DNA from: Platycnemis pennipes
Lineage: Eukaryota > Arthropoda > Insecta > Odonata > Platycnemididae
Reading direction: 5' to 3'
Assembly (NCBI GenBank): GCA_933228895.1
Contig: OW121850.1
Location: 31,009,773-31,073,772 of the forward strand
Length of the DNA: 64,000 nt
Under the pieces are notes generated by a model. It was not told the origin of the DNA, searched no databases, and saw only the letters and a list, made by a program, of their open reading frames with translations. Of the stretch, positions 36,566 through 49,167 are shown piece after piece (the first letter of the stretch is position 1; each line of letters begins with the position of its first letter). The position numbers were made by a program, and so were the translations under genes.

Positions 36566-36770
36566 AGGGTGTAGAGAAACCCGGCACCGGAATTCTTACC
36601 CTGCTCCAAACAAAAATCATCAAGAGGTCCTCGGTTCAACTTCCCATCCGACGGACGGAGATCTGCACTTCAAGTGCTCTCCAGCAAAGTCCCAAATGGA
36701 GTCCAGTATACGGATGAAAAATCTCCGCCTCAAATCAGATTTCTAACCCCTAACAGTTGTAAGCTAAAAA
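36566..36770 (-). mobile_element. tRNA-derived SINE, family C, copy 5 (degraded)
   Basis: Reverse of the family-C body: 'GGTGTAGAGAAACCCGGCAC' (complement of the 3' block) and 'CCCATCCGACGGACGGAG' at 36644. The head at the right end is badly decayed. It lies between the two units of the dispersed direct repeat. Confidence 0.7.
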
Positions 36771-36841
36771 TTTGGTCCATTCGAAATAACAAGGAGGAAT
36801 CGTGATATAAATTTAAGTATAATAAGAACATGAAGGGGAGA

Positions 36842-36912
36842 TGTGTACATTCCATTTTAATGTGCTGAGCAGTAATTCTTGTGATACGTTCTCTTAGTCT
36901 CTTAGATGCATT
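36842..36912 (+). repeat. Dispersed direct repeat, unit 2
   Basis: Second copy of the 36191-36260 unit, about 75% identical by eye with small indels. Both may be remnants of one longer repeat interrupted by the SINE-C insertion region. Confidence 0.5.
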
Positions 36913-38045
36913 TTGAACTCGAGTTGTTGTAGATTATTTTTGTTGATGGTTTGATAAAGAAGTTAGCAACATGCGGGAAATTGTGCTTAATTTTCTGAAG
37001 TAATTAAATTTGCTTTTTGAGGGGTAGCTTCTCAAACGCCAACGCTGTGGTCTTCAAGAATAGTCCATTAGGACGTGACAGCCCGAGCGTCAAAAATAGA
37101 ATTTTTCCCACTTCTTCATCTCGAATTCGAAAGAAGACTGCTTGAGCGAAAACGAAAATCACAGTCAATTTGATGAATGATTTGATAAAACAGTTCCATG
37201 CATTCACCGTCGGATGAATCGTTACAAAACCGTTTTTCCTTTTATATTACATGATTACTGTAATTGTTAGGAGAAATCTTTGATCCAATGATAAGCACTG
37301 CATTCATTCGTTCATTGTCTCATGCTTCTGATTTCTCCATTGTGGTTTGAAAATCTTGGTCGCCCGAATTTGGTAGCACTCTCCATCGAAGGAAGTGCGA
37401 TATTAATATTCCATTTCCTTGACCGGGTATTCGCCATTGTGCACACCATCCCATCGCCTCTTTGTTTGCCATTGTCGATGAGGACGTTCGAGGTGAAAGT
37501 GATGAGGTGAAATAATAGTCGAGCGCATTGTTTTCCGTCCATTGCTTGGGAGGATCATTTGTCGTTTATGCAATTGCGGAGTTCAATGCGTCAGCCTTTT
37601 AGTCCTGCATCGTTGCGAAGTCCGTTTGATAGAAAGGCTGCCTTGATGGACGTAAACAATCAGTTCCCTTGAGTCCTCCTGCGTGATTCCTCTGTAGTAC
37701 ACAGCTATGGAGCTTGTTTATTGTTTTGAATGCGTCTCGCGAGGGAAAAAGTAAAAATGGTCTGTATATATGCTGCAGGCTTTTCATTTTGTATTCATTT
37801 TCTTGTATCTATCTCTCTTTATAAAAATTGCAATAACTGAAACCCTTTCACTGTAATCAAGCACTTTAATTTGTGAAAAAAATGGGGGTTCGTTCAATAA
37901 GAGAGGAGTATTCCCTAATGGAGCAGAAGGACCAGGCGGCCGTGATTGAATTTCGACGGAATAATGAAGAAGCATGTTCATAATTTGAAAAGATTCACTT
38001 CTAAGATTGTTATGTTGCAGTTTTACTCTCGATTCTTTCTTACAC
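36913..38045. other. Unannotated spacer
   Basis: Nothing recognised. Confidence 0.4.
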
Positions 38046-38355
38046 GGGGATCGGGCTGGTGTAGTGGCTAGAATACTGGCCTCCCATCCCGATGGCTTGG
38101 GTTGGAATCCCGGCTAAAGTGGATTTTTCAGTTTTACACCGATCCCTTCTTGAATGCCTTGTGGAGAGCATTTCGAGTCCAGTACTCCGTCCCTCGTATG
38201 GGACGTTAAGCCGTAGTCCTCTTGGTACCTTTCGTGAAGAGCAGACAAATGCCCACGCCCGGTTTTTCTCCACCTTTCTCCGACCTTTACCCAGTTACCT
38301 ATCCTTTCTGGTGCAAGTGACTTCAGTTTCGGTCGCCTTCCCCAAATAACCAACC
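38046..38355 (+). mobile_element. tRNA-derived SINE, family C, copy 6
   Basis: Near full length with the best Pol III promoter of the family. Box A is TGGTGTAGTGG at 38057-38067 (consensus TGGCNNAGTGG). Box B is GGTTGGAATCC at 38100-38110, one change from GGTTCGAATCC. The body blocks 'CCTCGTATGGGACGTTAAGC' and 'CCCACGCCCGGTTTTTCTCC' and the tail AAATAACCAACCG follow. Confidence 0.85.
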
Positions 38356-40617
38356 GAATCTGTCATACACTTCCAGTCTTGACTTCTTTACTGCTGCCAT
38401 CCTTCATATCTCACTGTGATTAAGGAGTTTTCTCCAAATTTAGGTCCTGATACAACAGTTAAGCTTATGCTATAGAACCGGAATTACTGTTACTATACCC
38501 ATCGGGTTGGTGCTGTGCATTCTTAAGAAATAACACCTCGCCGCTAAATTCTTAGGCGTTTTCTTTCAGCTTAAATTCTCTTATCTGTTCTTGGATTTTC
38601 CTCTTTCTTTTACCTTTTCAGACCCCCTGCTCCCTTCATTCTGTTCTAAAAGACCCCTTCTCTCTCTTTCCGAACATTTCCCCTTGCTGTCGCAGACTTC
38701 AAAATTCATTCTTCTTTTGATACCTTGCTATCGATTTTCTCTGTCTCCTTTGAATTTCATCGCAACTTCTCTCCTCTCCAGCCCTTACTCTCCGCCGTCG
38801 TTTTCTCTGTCCCCCTTCCTTTCTTCTCCTCTCGAATTGCCTTTCCATCCAATGCTATGTCATAAATCGTACTGGGTTCTCACTACCTTTTCCTTACGAC
38901 TTCACACAATTACACTTGCAGCTTATACATTTCCTCTCTACTGCTATTTTTTCTTACGCGGTACTTCCAACTACTGCCATCAGGAACTACACACACTAGT
39001 TCTAAAGAAACACCACCCAGATACAGGTGCCAATCTAATCAGCGTTCCTAATGTGCCCCATCCCTAAATTTGTTTATTTAAAGATTTTGGGAAATTCTGT
39101 GGCTCTAAAAGTATGAAGGTTATTCCGTTCGAGAGACTTTGGATGCAGCTCAATCATAATGAAACTCTGTTATTGAGATTTCTATGGCAAAATAATGAAA
39201 TGAAATTCTTAAGCTGCTCTAGATCACTGGATGAAGAAGGAGACCATTGTTCATTCAATTACGTGGACTTAACCTACTCGCCATCTTTGAGTCGGTCGCT
39301 GGAAAGATGAGGAACAGAGCTGGGCAATCGTTATTCTCGAATTGTGATTGTTATGCCTCGGGAGCTGCCGCTCATTGTTTCGTATTTTACATCCTATCTC
39401 TGCGGTTTCGGAACTGGTAATGGGTCTCTTTATCGCTTCATGTTCACTCTGAGGCCGTACTTGAGCACTCATTTGTGCCGACTTGCCTGCCGGCCGATGC
39501 TTTGGAATGGCTGCCGCCTGCCGTATCGTCTGCCGCCTTCCTCAATGTATACACGGTTCGCTTCAGAGAGAAAACATTACGCTTACTGAGATTGAGTGAG
39601 AAGGGGGCCGGTCCAGATTGTTTCTTGGCACGTAAATAATCTCCTTTCCCTCGAACTGAGCTTACGATTCACAATTTTGCATTTAGTATCATAAATTCAT
39701 AACTGTATGAATGTCAAAGATGTACTGAAGAATTATTTATCAGTAATGCGCCGATAGTAATCGTATTTGGAATTGGTGATGTGCATATTTTGTTGCCTGC
39801 CCGATCACGAATTATCATATTAAAGCTGAAAAGCGCAGGTAATATGTTGAACTTGTTACTCAAGGCGCCTTTTTTCTTTTAAAAACGGGATAGTATTTGT
39901 TCATGTATCGGTACGCATAAATTGTGGATATTTCTATTCAAGAGAGATTATAGTTGGAAAAACTATTGCATGGGTTTTATTACTTACGGTTTTCTATTGA
40001 TATACTTCGGATTGGACCAGTATTTCTTTGGTATGCATTCGAGGATATAATTGAGCTTAGGTGTACCCACTGAGGCGATCTGTTTTGATCAGCATTTAAT
40101 AAATAATTGGCTTCAAGTAACTTAACAATACTGGGCTTAAATGAGTACCAGCCTAGCCATAGCCCTTTTTTAACATCAATGTTAACTCTGAGCTCTACTG
40201 TTATAGTTATGAAATAGTTTGGCTTTGGGATGTATTTTACGTAACCACTGCGGAGGGAAATATGAAAAAGTATGAGAATATTTTTCCTGTTCTCAGGTAT
40301 TAATCAGGTCTAATTAATCAGGCTACATGATACACTCATAAAACTGTAAGACATCTTCCTGGTTCTCGTCAATATGGTTCTATTTGATGAGACGTGCTTG
40401 ACCTTCTGTGGCAATAGAGTTGACTATTATTCACAAGCGTGGCACTTTATCCTGCGGACCAGTGACGTTTTTCCCATACCCTCTTCCGTTGTCCATCTTC
40501 CACCACATTTTTCTTTCCGCACTGCTATAGTGAGCACTAGATTCCGCATAACTGGATCATGCACTTTTATTTTTGTATCGATGAATATCAAATTACCAAT
40601 TTTAGGAAGATCGTAGG
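38356..40617. other. Unannotated spacer with a pyrimidine-rich tract
   Basis: 38590-39060 is CT-rich and yields a 158-codon plus frame heavy in Ser, Pro, Leu and Phe with no family resemblance. 39470-39545 has repeated CTGCC/CTGCCG words. No gene supported. Confidence 0.4.
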
Positions 40618-40698
40618 CTTAGTATATACCGAGGAATAGATATGCTTAGCATGTACTGAAGAATAGATAGTTTTAATATGTACTGAGTAATAGATAAG
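40618..40698 (+). repeat. Short minisatellite, about three ~27 bp units
   Basis: Three degenerate units with the pattern TTAGTATGTACTGAGGAATAG, separated by short variable ends. It translates on minus to repeated YSSVHxK-like words, which is only a repeat effect. Confidence 0.7.
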
Positions 40699-42499
40699 AC
40701 AGCCATGGCATTCAGGTTGGGGGATGAGGTGAGAGTGAGGAAATGAATGAGTTGTCGGGTTGCTAATGTTAAAATCAGGGTTGGGCATCAATCGCCTGAG
40801 TAAACATTGATCAAAAGTGGACTAAATCGAAAAATATTTGTGGAAGAATCGCTAAAGTGGACATCCACGATACATTCTCAAAATATGCAAGAAGTACCTG
40901 TTCACGAGATGAAGGTAATGATGGTATGGAGTGGTAGCTGGGACAAACAAAAAGAGGATAAATGCTTGGTGAAGAAGCTGGAGTGCAACTCTACACGATT
41001 TCGAAACACTAACTCAGTAGGAGCGTGAGAAAGGACTTTGCGGTGTAAGTTTGGCGGAGGTTAGAGGTGATAAAGTAAAGAGAAAGGAAAATTAAAGATG
41101 CAGTTTTTGGCTGGAAGTTGTTGGACGAAACGAAAAGAACAGACCAAAAGGGTGTAGGTAGGTACTTATTTTAGGCAATGAATGTTCAGGGCCTTGTTGG
41201 AAGAGTGAGAGGCCAAGGGGAGAGGATATATCAGAGTAAATCAAAGAAAATATGTCGGTTTGAAGAGCGAAATAGTTTGAGGTTAATCGCAGTTAAAATG
41301 ATGTGATTATCAAATGACGTATTTTAGTCCAGCAATACCCATCTCGAAGGCAGAGACTATTCATTCAGGAGAAGGGCGACTGCTGCAGCTAGGACCGACC
41401 GTACGTGACGACGATCCTTCGTGAAAGTTTGCAAATGGAGACGCCTTCTTGAGTTCATAGCGGCGGCGGGACCCCATCTCCACAACAGGTGCCGGCTGTT
41501 GCCCTTTCCTTTGGCTCGAAAAACGAGTGGGAGGGATCTTTCGGGCCAGCGGAATGCGGGGCCTTCGCTCGTTACGATCAGAGGAGAGGGGAAACCACCC
41601 TCTCGAGTTGGCGGCAAGACCGGCGCCAGTCCGCTACCCTGTGGGACACCTTACCGCCGGAGTTGAGCTCCGAATATATTTTCACTCTAGTGGGCAGGAC
41701 ATCGGAGAGGCATCCGACCCAACCCACCCATTTTATTTATTGTTTAGGAGGTGATGCAACGTCGGGTGAAAGTTTCGCACAACCTCAAGACAAGCATTTC
41801 CTGTTTTATCACATTTAACCGACGGGGATGCGAAACTCTTCTCCAAAGGCGTTCATAAATTATGTAAGAGCTAATGCCTTTTTGCAGGAGTTTAAAATGA
41901 GTGATGCATTTCCGTTTGTATGAAACTACTCTCTTCATAGTCTAAACAAAAACTTTTACATCTACATCTTCAAAAAGAACTTACTCATAACTGTAGTCGA
42001 ACCTTGTTACTTTCCCTTGTATCCCGTGTGTATAACATATTTTTTTCTCATATGGGTAATAATTGGTCGATTAATGCAACAGCTTAACGGGATATCCGTA
42101 AAAAAATGTAACCGTCATATACCAGGTGGGATTTATTGATTTATCATATTCTCCACATTAAATATTTCTGAAAATTTAGAGAGGAACTTTTAACAAAACA
42201 TGATTCGCGTTTACTTATGGAATGCCTCTGGTGCCTGCATGATATAGCATGCCTTTCCAATGAATGAGGCATTAATTAGGCATGATAATCCTGCCTGATC
42301 TCACTCTCATTAAAGTTAATGCATAAAGACAGTATGGCTAAAGGCTTCAGGCTTAACTATGTGGAACCTCTCCTTATCGGAAATTTTAAAAAAGACTGTA
42401 CCATCCACTAGAGAAATTTATTAAGTAGGTATCTGTACTCAATAAATATCTCTAGTCGACCGTATGAAGTGAACTTTTTTTTATATTTTTTTGACGATA
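40699..42499. other. Spacer including a GC-rich island at 41370-41730
   Basis: The island leaves three plus frames and one minus frame open together. Outside it, nothing is recognised. 40800-41300 is purine-rich. Confidence 0.4.
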
Positions 42500-43230
42500 T
42501 AGTTGTATGAGTAAAGAGTGGGTCCTGTTGAGACGAGGCTAAGTAAGGGTGAAGCGAATGCCGGGGACGGACGAAGGGTCCGTGCCCCCCCCCTGTCTTG
42601 ATAACCCTTCTTTCGGGCCAGCATCGGATAGGGTTGATAGGAAAAAAAATCCCCCCTCTTTCCTCCGGTCATCTTTCCTTAGCTCTTTTGCTTCGTGAGA
42701 GTCCGAGGACTTGGTCCGGGAGTAATTTTTTACGCGCCCTCCCTCCTCCGAAGGGGCAAAAAATGTTGCGTCAGGCACACTCATTTTCCCTCTCCCCGAA
42801 TCCTCCTGTACCGCTACATCGTCTCCACATGTTGTGCTTCGGAGGGAGTGAATGTGGAGATCTGTGGAGAGCCGTAGGAGACCGACCATCGTCTCATCTG
42901 ACTCGAGAGGATGGACTATGAAAAACCTTCATTTCTGTCTCACGTTTTCGCATCTCCCGTTGCGTGGGTTGGTTGATAAAGGAGCTAAGGAGTTCGTTTC
43001 GATTGTTTTTTTTCCCTAGGGATCCCTCTGGGTGGGTGAGAGCTTCGTTGGGGAACGGTAAAAGGTGCCGTTCCTTCGCGAAGGCACGGTGACCCAATGG
43101 CCTAACGCTCTCTCTCTGCTGCCCTCCAGCAGTCTCTGCTATCAGTTCCTCATCTGATGCATTATGTTTTCTTTTCCAAAAAGATGCCGATTGTATTTTA
43201 TCGGCACGCATCTAGGTAGAATAGTTAACG
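42500..43230. other. GC-rich island
   Basis: Alternating C- and G-rich stretches with frames open on both strands (105-116 codons). No domains recognised. Confidence 0.4.
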
Positions 43231-44790
43231 GTCTAAAACAGTTGAATCTGTGTTCTACATTGTTGGCCAACCGAAAATTCTTGTCCCGGTGTTTGAAATG
43301 AAATTTATATCATGGAGGGTACAAAAATGGGCGTTCCTTCGTTCCTGATACTGCAGCTTTGTAGAGTGAACAGCTATGGTAATAGGCATGCTTATAGGCT
43401 GCTTTCTTGAATTCCCGAGGAATTGCAGTTCCCAAAGCTACCATGACGGTTAGTGCAGTGCATCGGGTAAGGTTAAACGTTCTTTATTGAAGTCGCCTGT
43501 CTCTTAGTTCAACATCAATTTTCAAGATCTAACATCTTAACTCAATTCTTCTCCTAATGCTTAGCTTTGAGTGGACAAAATAGCAATTGCTGGAGTGAGT
43601 TTATGAATAATTGAAGGAATGAACTTTCTGGTGGAATGCGGGTTATATTCCCAGTGATTTTCAGCTTTCGACGTCGAATACTCTGTCCATTATAGCGCGC
43701 TAAAAAGCGCGAGTTATTCCTCTCATCTCCCATCCTCAAGGCTTAAGTTTACTAGCAATGGTCGTGATATGACTCGTAAAGGCTAACTTTGTATTTTCTG
43801 TCTCTGTCTGTTATTAATTTTTACCCATTTTAGATGGTAGATATCGTATCCCTCGGGGTGAAAAGTAATTATTTAAAATCATTTTTCAATTTTTTTGCAA
43901 GAATAATTTAAAAAATCGTTTATCCATCCGTGTTGATTACATTGTCGAGTATCCCAGTAATTTCTCGGTATATGTCGAAATTCGTACTCAAGTATATGGC
44001 TAGAGGTTGGCAGCTATGCTTGTTCAGAGAGCTCATATTTTATTTAGAAAATTTCTGTTATTTGATACTTACTAACAATTGAGAAACATTTTCGATGGAA
44101 TCTATTTTTACTAGTCTACGATGTAAAATTGATATTTTCGAAGAATCATTTTCCAGAAATACCTTACACCTTGGCTTCAATTAATAGGCTCAAAAACTAA
44201 TTATTTTTTTAAGTTAATGAGCTTTTTATGCCCTGATTTCTTGCTTGATGAATGGAAATGTATGAATAAATCCTTCAAACCTGGAATGAGAGAGCCTATT
44301 CGATTTCTAAAAAATGGTTTGGCAGTTAGCGCACAGTGCGGCATCTCGCTGTACGCTATTATATTGATTCAGCCTTTACATAAACTATGCGTTTATTCTA
44401 ATATAAATGTTGTAAAAAATATTGCAATCATTTCAATAGGCTGATTTATATTATTGATTTAATTTATTTTCATTGGTGGTGAAATCGGTAATATAGGTAA
44501 TAGCAACATCATTTTGTGTGGGCCAGGAACTCGTGCTGAAAATATTTATATACATTACATTATACCTTTGCGATGGCTCTCATGGTACTACTCAATATCC
44601 CTTAAGGTTTCATTTGCTTTAGCTCTTGCATTAATGAATTCCATATTTGTGATTCCCACGCGTGCGTGACGCCACATAACTCGCCTGGTATTATACGCAG
44701 AATCACCTTTGCTTTCACCCCTCCTTTTTCCGAATAAATCCCTCACGGTTGTTTAAGCCATTACGCACAGTCTCATTAACCATTGCCTAA
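43231..44790. other. Unannotated AT-rich spacer
   Basis: Nothing recognised. Confidence 0.4.
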
Positions 44791-45104
44791 GGAAGGGAGC
44801 GCTCATATCCGCCCACCATGACACTTCCGGAAAGAGAGTACACGAAAGTGGGCTTCGGGCCCAAAAGTTCTCTCCTCGACTGCGTGCTTGGTTGAGATGA
44901 CCTTAACGGAGAAGCTCCAGGGAGAGATGAAGCGATGATATGCTTTCGCCGGATGATAAAACCCTCCGGCCTTGGAGAGTCCAGCCTCCAGCGGCACTCC
45001 CGTCAGCCGTGACTGACCTGTTCTGACCCACCCACTCCACGTAACCCGCCTCATAACACGAGTGGGTCTCCCACACCGCGTCTCTCACGGCTCGCACGCA
45101 CAAA
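44791..45104. other. GC-rich segment immediately 5' of a LINE end
   Basis: A CpG-rich, compositionally distinct stretch that stops where LINE E homology begins. Unclear whether it belongs to that element or is the pre-insertion target. Confidence 0.4.
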
Positions 45105-45765
45105 CATACATATGTTGTAAGTTGGAATATGGATCGGTTATATGGAATCCATATATAAAGAAATATATTGTTATGCTTGAGCATGTACAAAAGAGATTTT
45201 TAAGATATGTATATTTAGTATTTTATCATGTGTATCCGCTTTTCGACAATTATGTTTGCTATGAATTGTTGAAAGAGTTTAATTTCCAGACCTACTTGAT
45301 AGAAGAAGCGTAGAAGATCTACTATTTCTTCATGATGTCATCAATAAGGGACTATCTAATGAGTTATTGAAAGAAATAAAATTTATAGTTCCTAATGTTA
45401 ATAGTAGGTCAAAAAGGACCTTTTACATATCAGAGGTAAACACTAATTATGGTGCAAATTCACCAATGCAAAAGATATGTGCTACTTATAACAAGTATTT
45501 TAATGACTTAGACCTATATGTTAGGAAAGAAAACTTTTTGAAAGTATAAAAATTTTTTGTGGAGTGACTAAGGAAGTTAAGTTATTTTTATTTTTGCTGT
45601 GACCTGTTTATTTGACATTTTCAGTTATTATTATTTATTTGTTATTATTTTTGTGACTGCGACCAGATTACTCTTTATATTTGTATTTATATCTTTTGAT
45701 TGTTCACCCTATAATTATGTATATGTTGGGTGAACGTAAAACTCAATAAATAAATAAATAAAATA
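45105..45765 (+). mobile_element. LINE E 3' end (jockey-like ORF2 C-terminus, 3'UTR and AAAT tail)
   Basis: The plus strand reads KLEYGSVIWNPYIKKYIVML then EHVQKRFLRYVYLVFYHVYP, the 'L-E-Y-x-x-x-x-W-x-P' motif region of jockey-type LINEs. After one frameshift near 45300 it continues VEDLLFLHDVINKGLSNELL and ends 'TNYGANSPMQKICATYNKYF...ENFLKV' with TAA at 45547-45549. About 200 bp of 3'UTR and a short (AAAT)n tail at 45748-45765 follow. With only one visible frameshift, it is among the younger LINE copies here. The 5' part, including the polymerase, is absent. Confidence 0.85.
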
Positions 45766-45767
45766 TG

Positions 45768-46843
45768 CAGTGGAACCTCGGTTATCCGAAATGGTTCGAA
45801 CCGAGCATGCATCGGATCACTGAAATCCTGGATAATACGGAGAGTCATACTGAGGAAGTTTAATACTGAAGTACATGCATGTATATATTTATTCAAAACA
45901 AGACTCTTACATATTTTAACGTTATGTAATATATTATTGTGCGAAAGTTTAAGTATTTCACGAAAGTATATTAGTATTTCCGAGATCCTGTCTCCAATTA
46001 TTCGGATATCTCGCATAACAGAATTTTTCCTGGGGTAAACACATACGTGAAATAATGGGTCAAGCGAATCGTAAACTGGGATTCGTCTAAATAGTACTGG
46101 GTGAATGTGACGATCAAGTACGAGAAATCAGCTACTTTTTCCTTGTAAGACCTCATTTGGAATATGCTGCCAGTGTATAGGATCCCTACGAAATCGGTCT
46201 AAATAACGAACTTGAACGTGTGCAGCGAAGATCGGCAAGATTTGTAAAGGGACGGTATGATAACCTTATTAGCGTAACCTGTCTATTAAATGAATTAAAT
46301 TGGGAATCATTTTCAGATCGCAGGTTGAAATTTAGACTTAATCTCTTAAACAAATTCCAAGACCATATTTTCAGTGATGATGTTAAAAATATTTTGCGGA
46401 CCCCAACTTACTATGGTAGACTGGACCGTAATCACAAAATTAGATAAATTGATTGCCGAACTGACAGATTCAAAATGTCCTTTTTTCCTCGTACCATTAG
46501 GGATATGAATAACGGTAAATATATCCAGTACGAGTGTAGCAATGGAGAACAATGGTAGCTGCATGTCGGTATAAGGACTTAAAGCTAACCCAACTAACAG
46601 CATGTTTTTGCATGCATGTTTTGCTATTTTTATCTTTTTTTAAATAGTGTAGTTTTGAACAGTACCTATACAAGTACTAATCCTTTTTATGCATGATATG
46701 TTGTGCATGTTTGGTGAGAGTTCACCCCCTGCCACACACCTTTATGGTGGCTTGCAGGGTATTGTGTAGATGTAGATAATTTGAGTGCTCGAATAATGCG
46801 GGGCGACGGATGACTGGAAGCCGGATAACCGAGACCGTACCTG
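45768..46843 (+). mobile_element. Pogo/Tigger-like non-autonomous DNA transposon, split by LINE F
   Basis: The left end CAGTGGAACCTCGGTTATCCG is a very close match to pogo/Tigger terminal repeats. The right end 'CCGGATAACCGAGACCGTACCTG' is its imperfect inverse. The two halves (45768-about 46044 and about 46779-46843) flank a LINE F insertion, leaving an element of about 340 bp with no transposase frame. It begins 2-3 bp after the LINE E tail, so it probably inserted into that tail (Tc1/mariner-type elements target TA, and the junction reads AAATATG). Confidence 0.75.
46045..46778 (+). mobile_element. LINE F 3' end (ORF2 C-terminus and 3'UTR), copy 2
   Basis: It translates to QANRKLGFV, VRPHLEYAASV*DPYEIG, LNNELERVQRRSARFVKGRY, NELNWESFSDRRLKFRLNLL and NILRTPTYYGRLDRNHKIR, then DCRTDRFKMSFFPRTIRDMN after a stop. 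This is the typical C-terminus of a jockey/CR1-type LINE. The 3' end reads CCACACACCTTTATGGTGGC then TTGCAGGGTATTGTGTAGAT and closes with a TGTAGATGTAGAT repeat. It sits inside the Tigger-like element, so it arrived later. Further pieces of this family lie at 11560, 21855 and 25762. Confidence 0.85.
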
Positions 46844-47519
46844 TTTCGTCTCCCGAGCGCATGCGACTCCCCGAAGCTGTCGGCCACTTCCAGCGATACC
46901 GTTGTCTGCCGCCTCCTCCTCCACCTCCGGGGGAAGGCGGGCTTGTGTAGACTGGTCCCACACACACCTCTCCTTCCCGCCACCACCCACGGCCACCTTC
47001 TTAACCCCTTTCCCGGCCCTCTCTCGCTCCCTCATCCCAAATCAGTTGTCTAAACTTCTGCTCCATTGAGCCACATTTCATTCGCGATACCATAATTCGC
47101 TCTGCAGTCCTCGCGAGGTCGATCGGTTAGGTCTGTGTTGTGATATTGATTCTCCCTGCTCGATTCGGAGGGAACGCAAGGACAGGTGGTTTTAGGGAGC
47201 TTGAGATGTCACTTTCAAAGTAGACGCGGTCGTACGTGGGATTTGTGGATAGAGTGAACTTTTGATCAAACCCGTTTCACTCCATTTACTTTGCCGTGGA
47301 ACTTCAGCTAGTTGGTAAACTTGAGAGTTTAATGTTACTGGCAATATCTCATTATACTTGGCGCCTGCAAATTTTCAATCGATTGAACTAATATCTGCAG
47401 TGAATATAGTCCAGTGGATATTTTCTAGCCTTGCAACCCAAAGGCCGCCTAGCTGTTGTGTTGAAGCCTTACGGTTAAGTTAGTTAAGAGGGTGCAATAT
47501 AACCTTAGCAGTTGCACTC
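46844..47519. other. GC-rich segment then spacer
   Basis: 46844-47040 is CpG-rich with overlapping minus frames. 47041-47519 holds nothing recognised. Confidence 0.4.
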
Positions 47520-47795
47520 ATTCAGTGATTCAACCCGAATGTTGGTTTTGATAGGTGAAGGTAGAGCTCACCCCATACTAAGCCATAAGAGTGTGAAATT
47601 CACACATATTCAGGGCAGGGGGGTCAGTTATTTTCCCTGGGCCACCTGCGATTTCCTAAGAAGTTCTGACACGCATAAAATCGAATCACGAGAATTTTAG
47701 ATGGGGATTCCAGAAAGGCTCTTGCCCGGGATTTGAACCAGGGACTCTCCGGTCAGTAGATCAGTGGTCTACCCACTCGGCCACCACACCCCCCT
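47520..47795 (-). mobile_element. tRNA-derived SINE, family B, copy 4
   Basis: Full-length reverse copy. The head at the right end has 'GTGGTGGCCGAGTGGGTAGA' (box A TGGCCGAGTGG, consensus except for permitted bases) and box B 'GGTTCAAATCC' at 47732-47742. The body carries TGTGAAATTCACACA and the tail 'AACCAACATTCGGGTTGAATC'-type sequence. Best-preserved family-B promoter in the window. Confidence 0.9.
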
Positions 47796-48270
47796 TAGTA
47801 GTTGAAGCAACAAAATCTAATTTTACGGCTAAAATAGGATACCTTATACTAGATGTTGATCAAAACATCATCTAGAGTTATCTTGGGTTAAGGAAATTAA
47901 ATGAGAGTAGGTACTGCTTATATTTAAAAAGCTACTTAACAACTTCCATCATGGTAACATATTTTCAGAATATAGTTCTAGCTTCTAGACTTACTATTTA
48001 TTTCAATGACTTATTTGCTTGTTTTATTCTTTGAACATTAGCTTGGAGTTATATTTTCTAAATATTTGACGAAATTCATATTTTTAACGCCAGTCCGCAG
48101 GAAATATCCCTCGGTAGATGAGGTGGAAATTTAAGAAGCGATTGAAAAAAAAATAGTAACACGTACTTTTAATCTCTTGAAACTGCAAAGTGACTTTTGA
48201 CGCTCTCTGTGTTAATGTTTAATTCGTTACTTTGCATGCGAGAAATTTGCGTTCGTATGAATATGATGCA
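47796..48270. other. Unannotated spacer
   Basis: Nothing recognised. Confidence 0.4.
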
Positions 48271-48804
48271 ATGGGGGCGTTTACTCGGAGCCGAAATCGC
48301 AATTTTGTACACGAAATCGTTAGATGGAAACGAAAAAGAAATTTTAGTGAAAAAATTTAATCTTCTAACCACAACCATTCACTCGTTTTTCAAAAATTAA
48401 AATAAGCAAAAGGTGACGCCCACCGAAAAAGCTGCTGTGATAACATTGACGTCATTTTCCTCACGTTCTTGACTGCTTTTAGGGGAGGGGAAGGGAATGG
48501 AGGGGGGTTCTCGGAAGGTCTGTTCGCACAGATGCTGTCGCAATCGCTCCGATTGGCCGAGTCAGCTGTGTCCCCCCCATTGCGATAAGGCAAAGTAGCT
48601 CCACGGGCTCAGTTGTGATTGGACGAAGTCCATATACGTCAGAGGTTGCACCACGCCCACTTTTCTGAAAGGGTTAAAAACATCAGATTTTCCCCGCTTA
48701 TAACTCGAGAAATAATTGACGGATCCAAAAACCGAAAAATACGTGTCTTTTTATTTTACAAACTCTATCAGATTCGGCAATAAAAAATTAGGTAAACGAC
48801 CCAA
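48271..48804 (-). mobile_element. Family A non-autonomous TIR element, copy 3
   Basis: About 534 bp, inverted relative to copies 1 and 2. The right end (GGTAAACGACCCAAT) and left end (ATGGGGGCGTTTACTCGG) are intact. The CRE TGACGTCA at about 48450 and both ATTGG boxes are conserved. High similarity to copy 1 throughout. Confidence 0.85.
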
Positions 48805-49165
48805 TTGGTGATGAAGTACGCGTAAATGGAATTGTTACTAATAGGCCATAGGGTATTTTTTGTTTTGGCTATTACTCTCTGCACTTGATAAGAATACTAT
48901 GTAGTGTGTAACTTTTATAAATACTTCCTGGTTAATAGCGGACAATGATAGCTGTGTGACTTTCGGATAAAATGTTGGGAGACCCACCGTATATTTTCTG
49001 AGTTAGAATTTATTTTCCGGGAGGATGGTATTTATATATGGCCACTCTCCAAGTCATTGTCGAGCAGAGAATACAAATGGTTCAGTTGAACAATGTAAAA
49101 TTAGGTGGCAGTGGCCGTTTGCGTCCTTAGGTTCCAGCATGGAATAATTAATTGCTTCAGATTTT
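48805..49165. other. Unannotated spacer
   Basis: Nothing recognised. Confidence 0.4.
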
Positions 49166-49167
49166 AA

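Noticed and set aside
38591..39067. 158-codon plus frame rich in Ser, Pro, Leu and Phe
   Set aside because: It is the translation of a CT-rich tract.
40285..40305. Second AG|GT junction with a good pyrimidine tract (TTTTTCCTGTTCTCAG|GTATTA)
   Set aside because: The acceptor half is strong but GTATTA is a poor donor, so it does not meet the recursive-site consensus.
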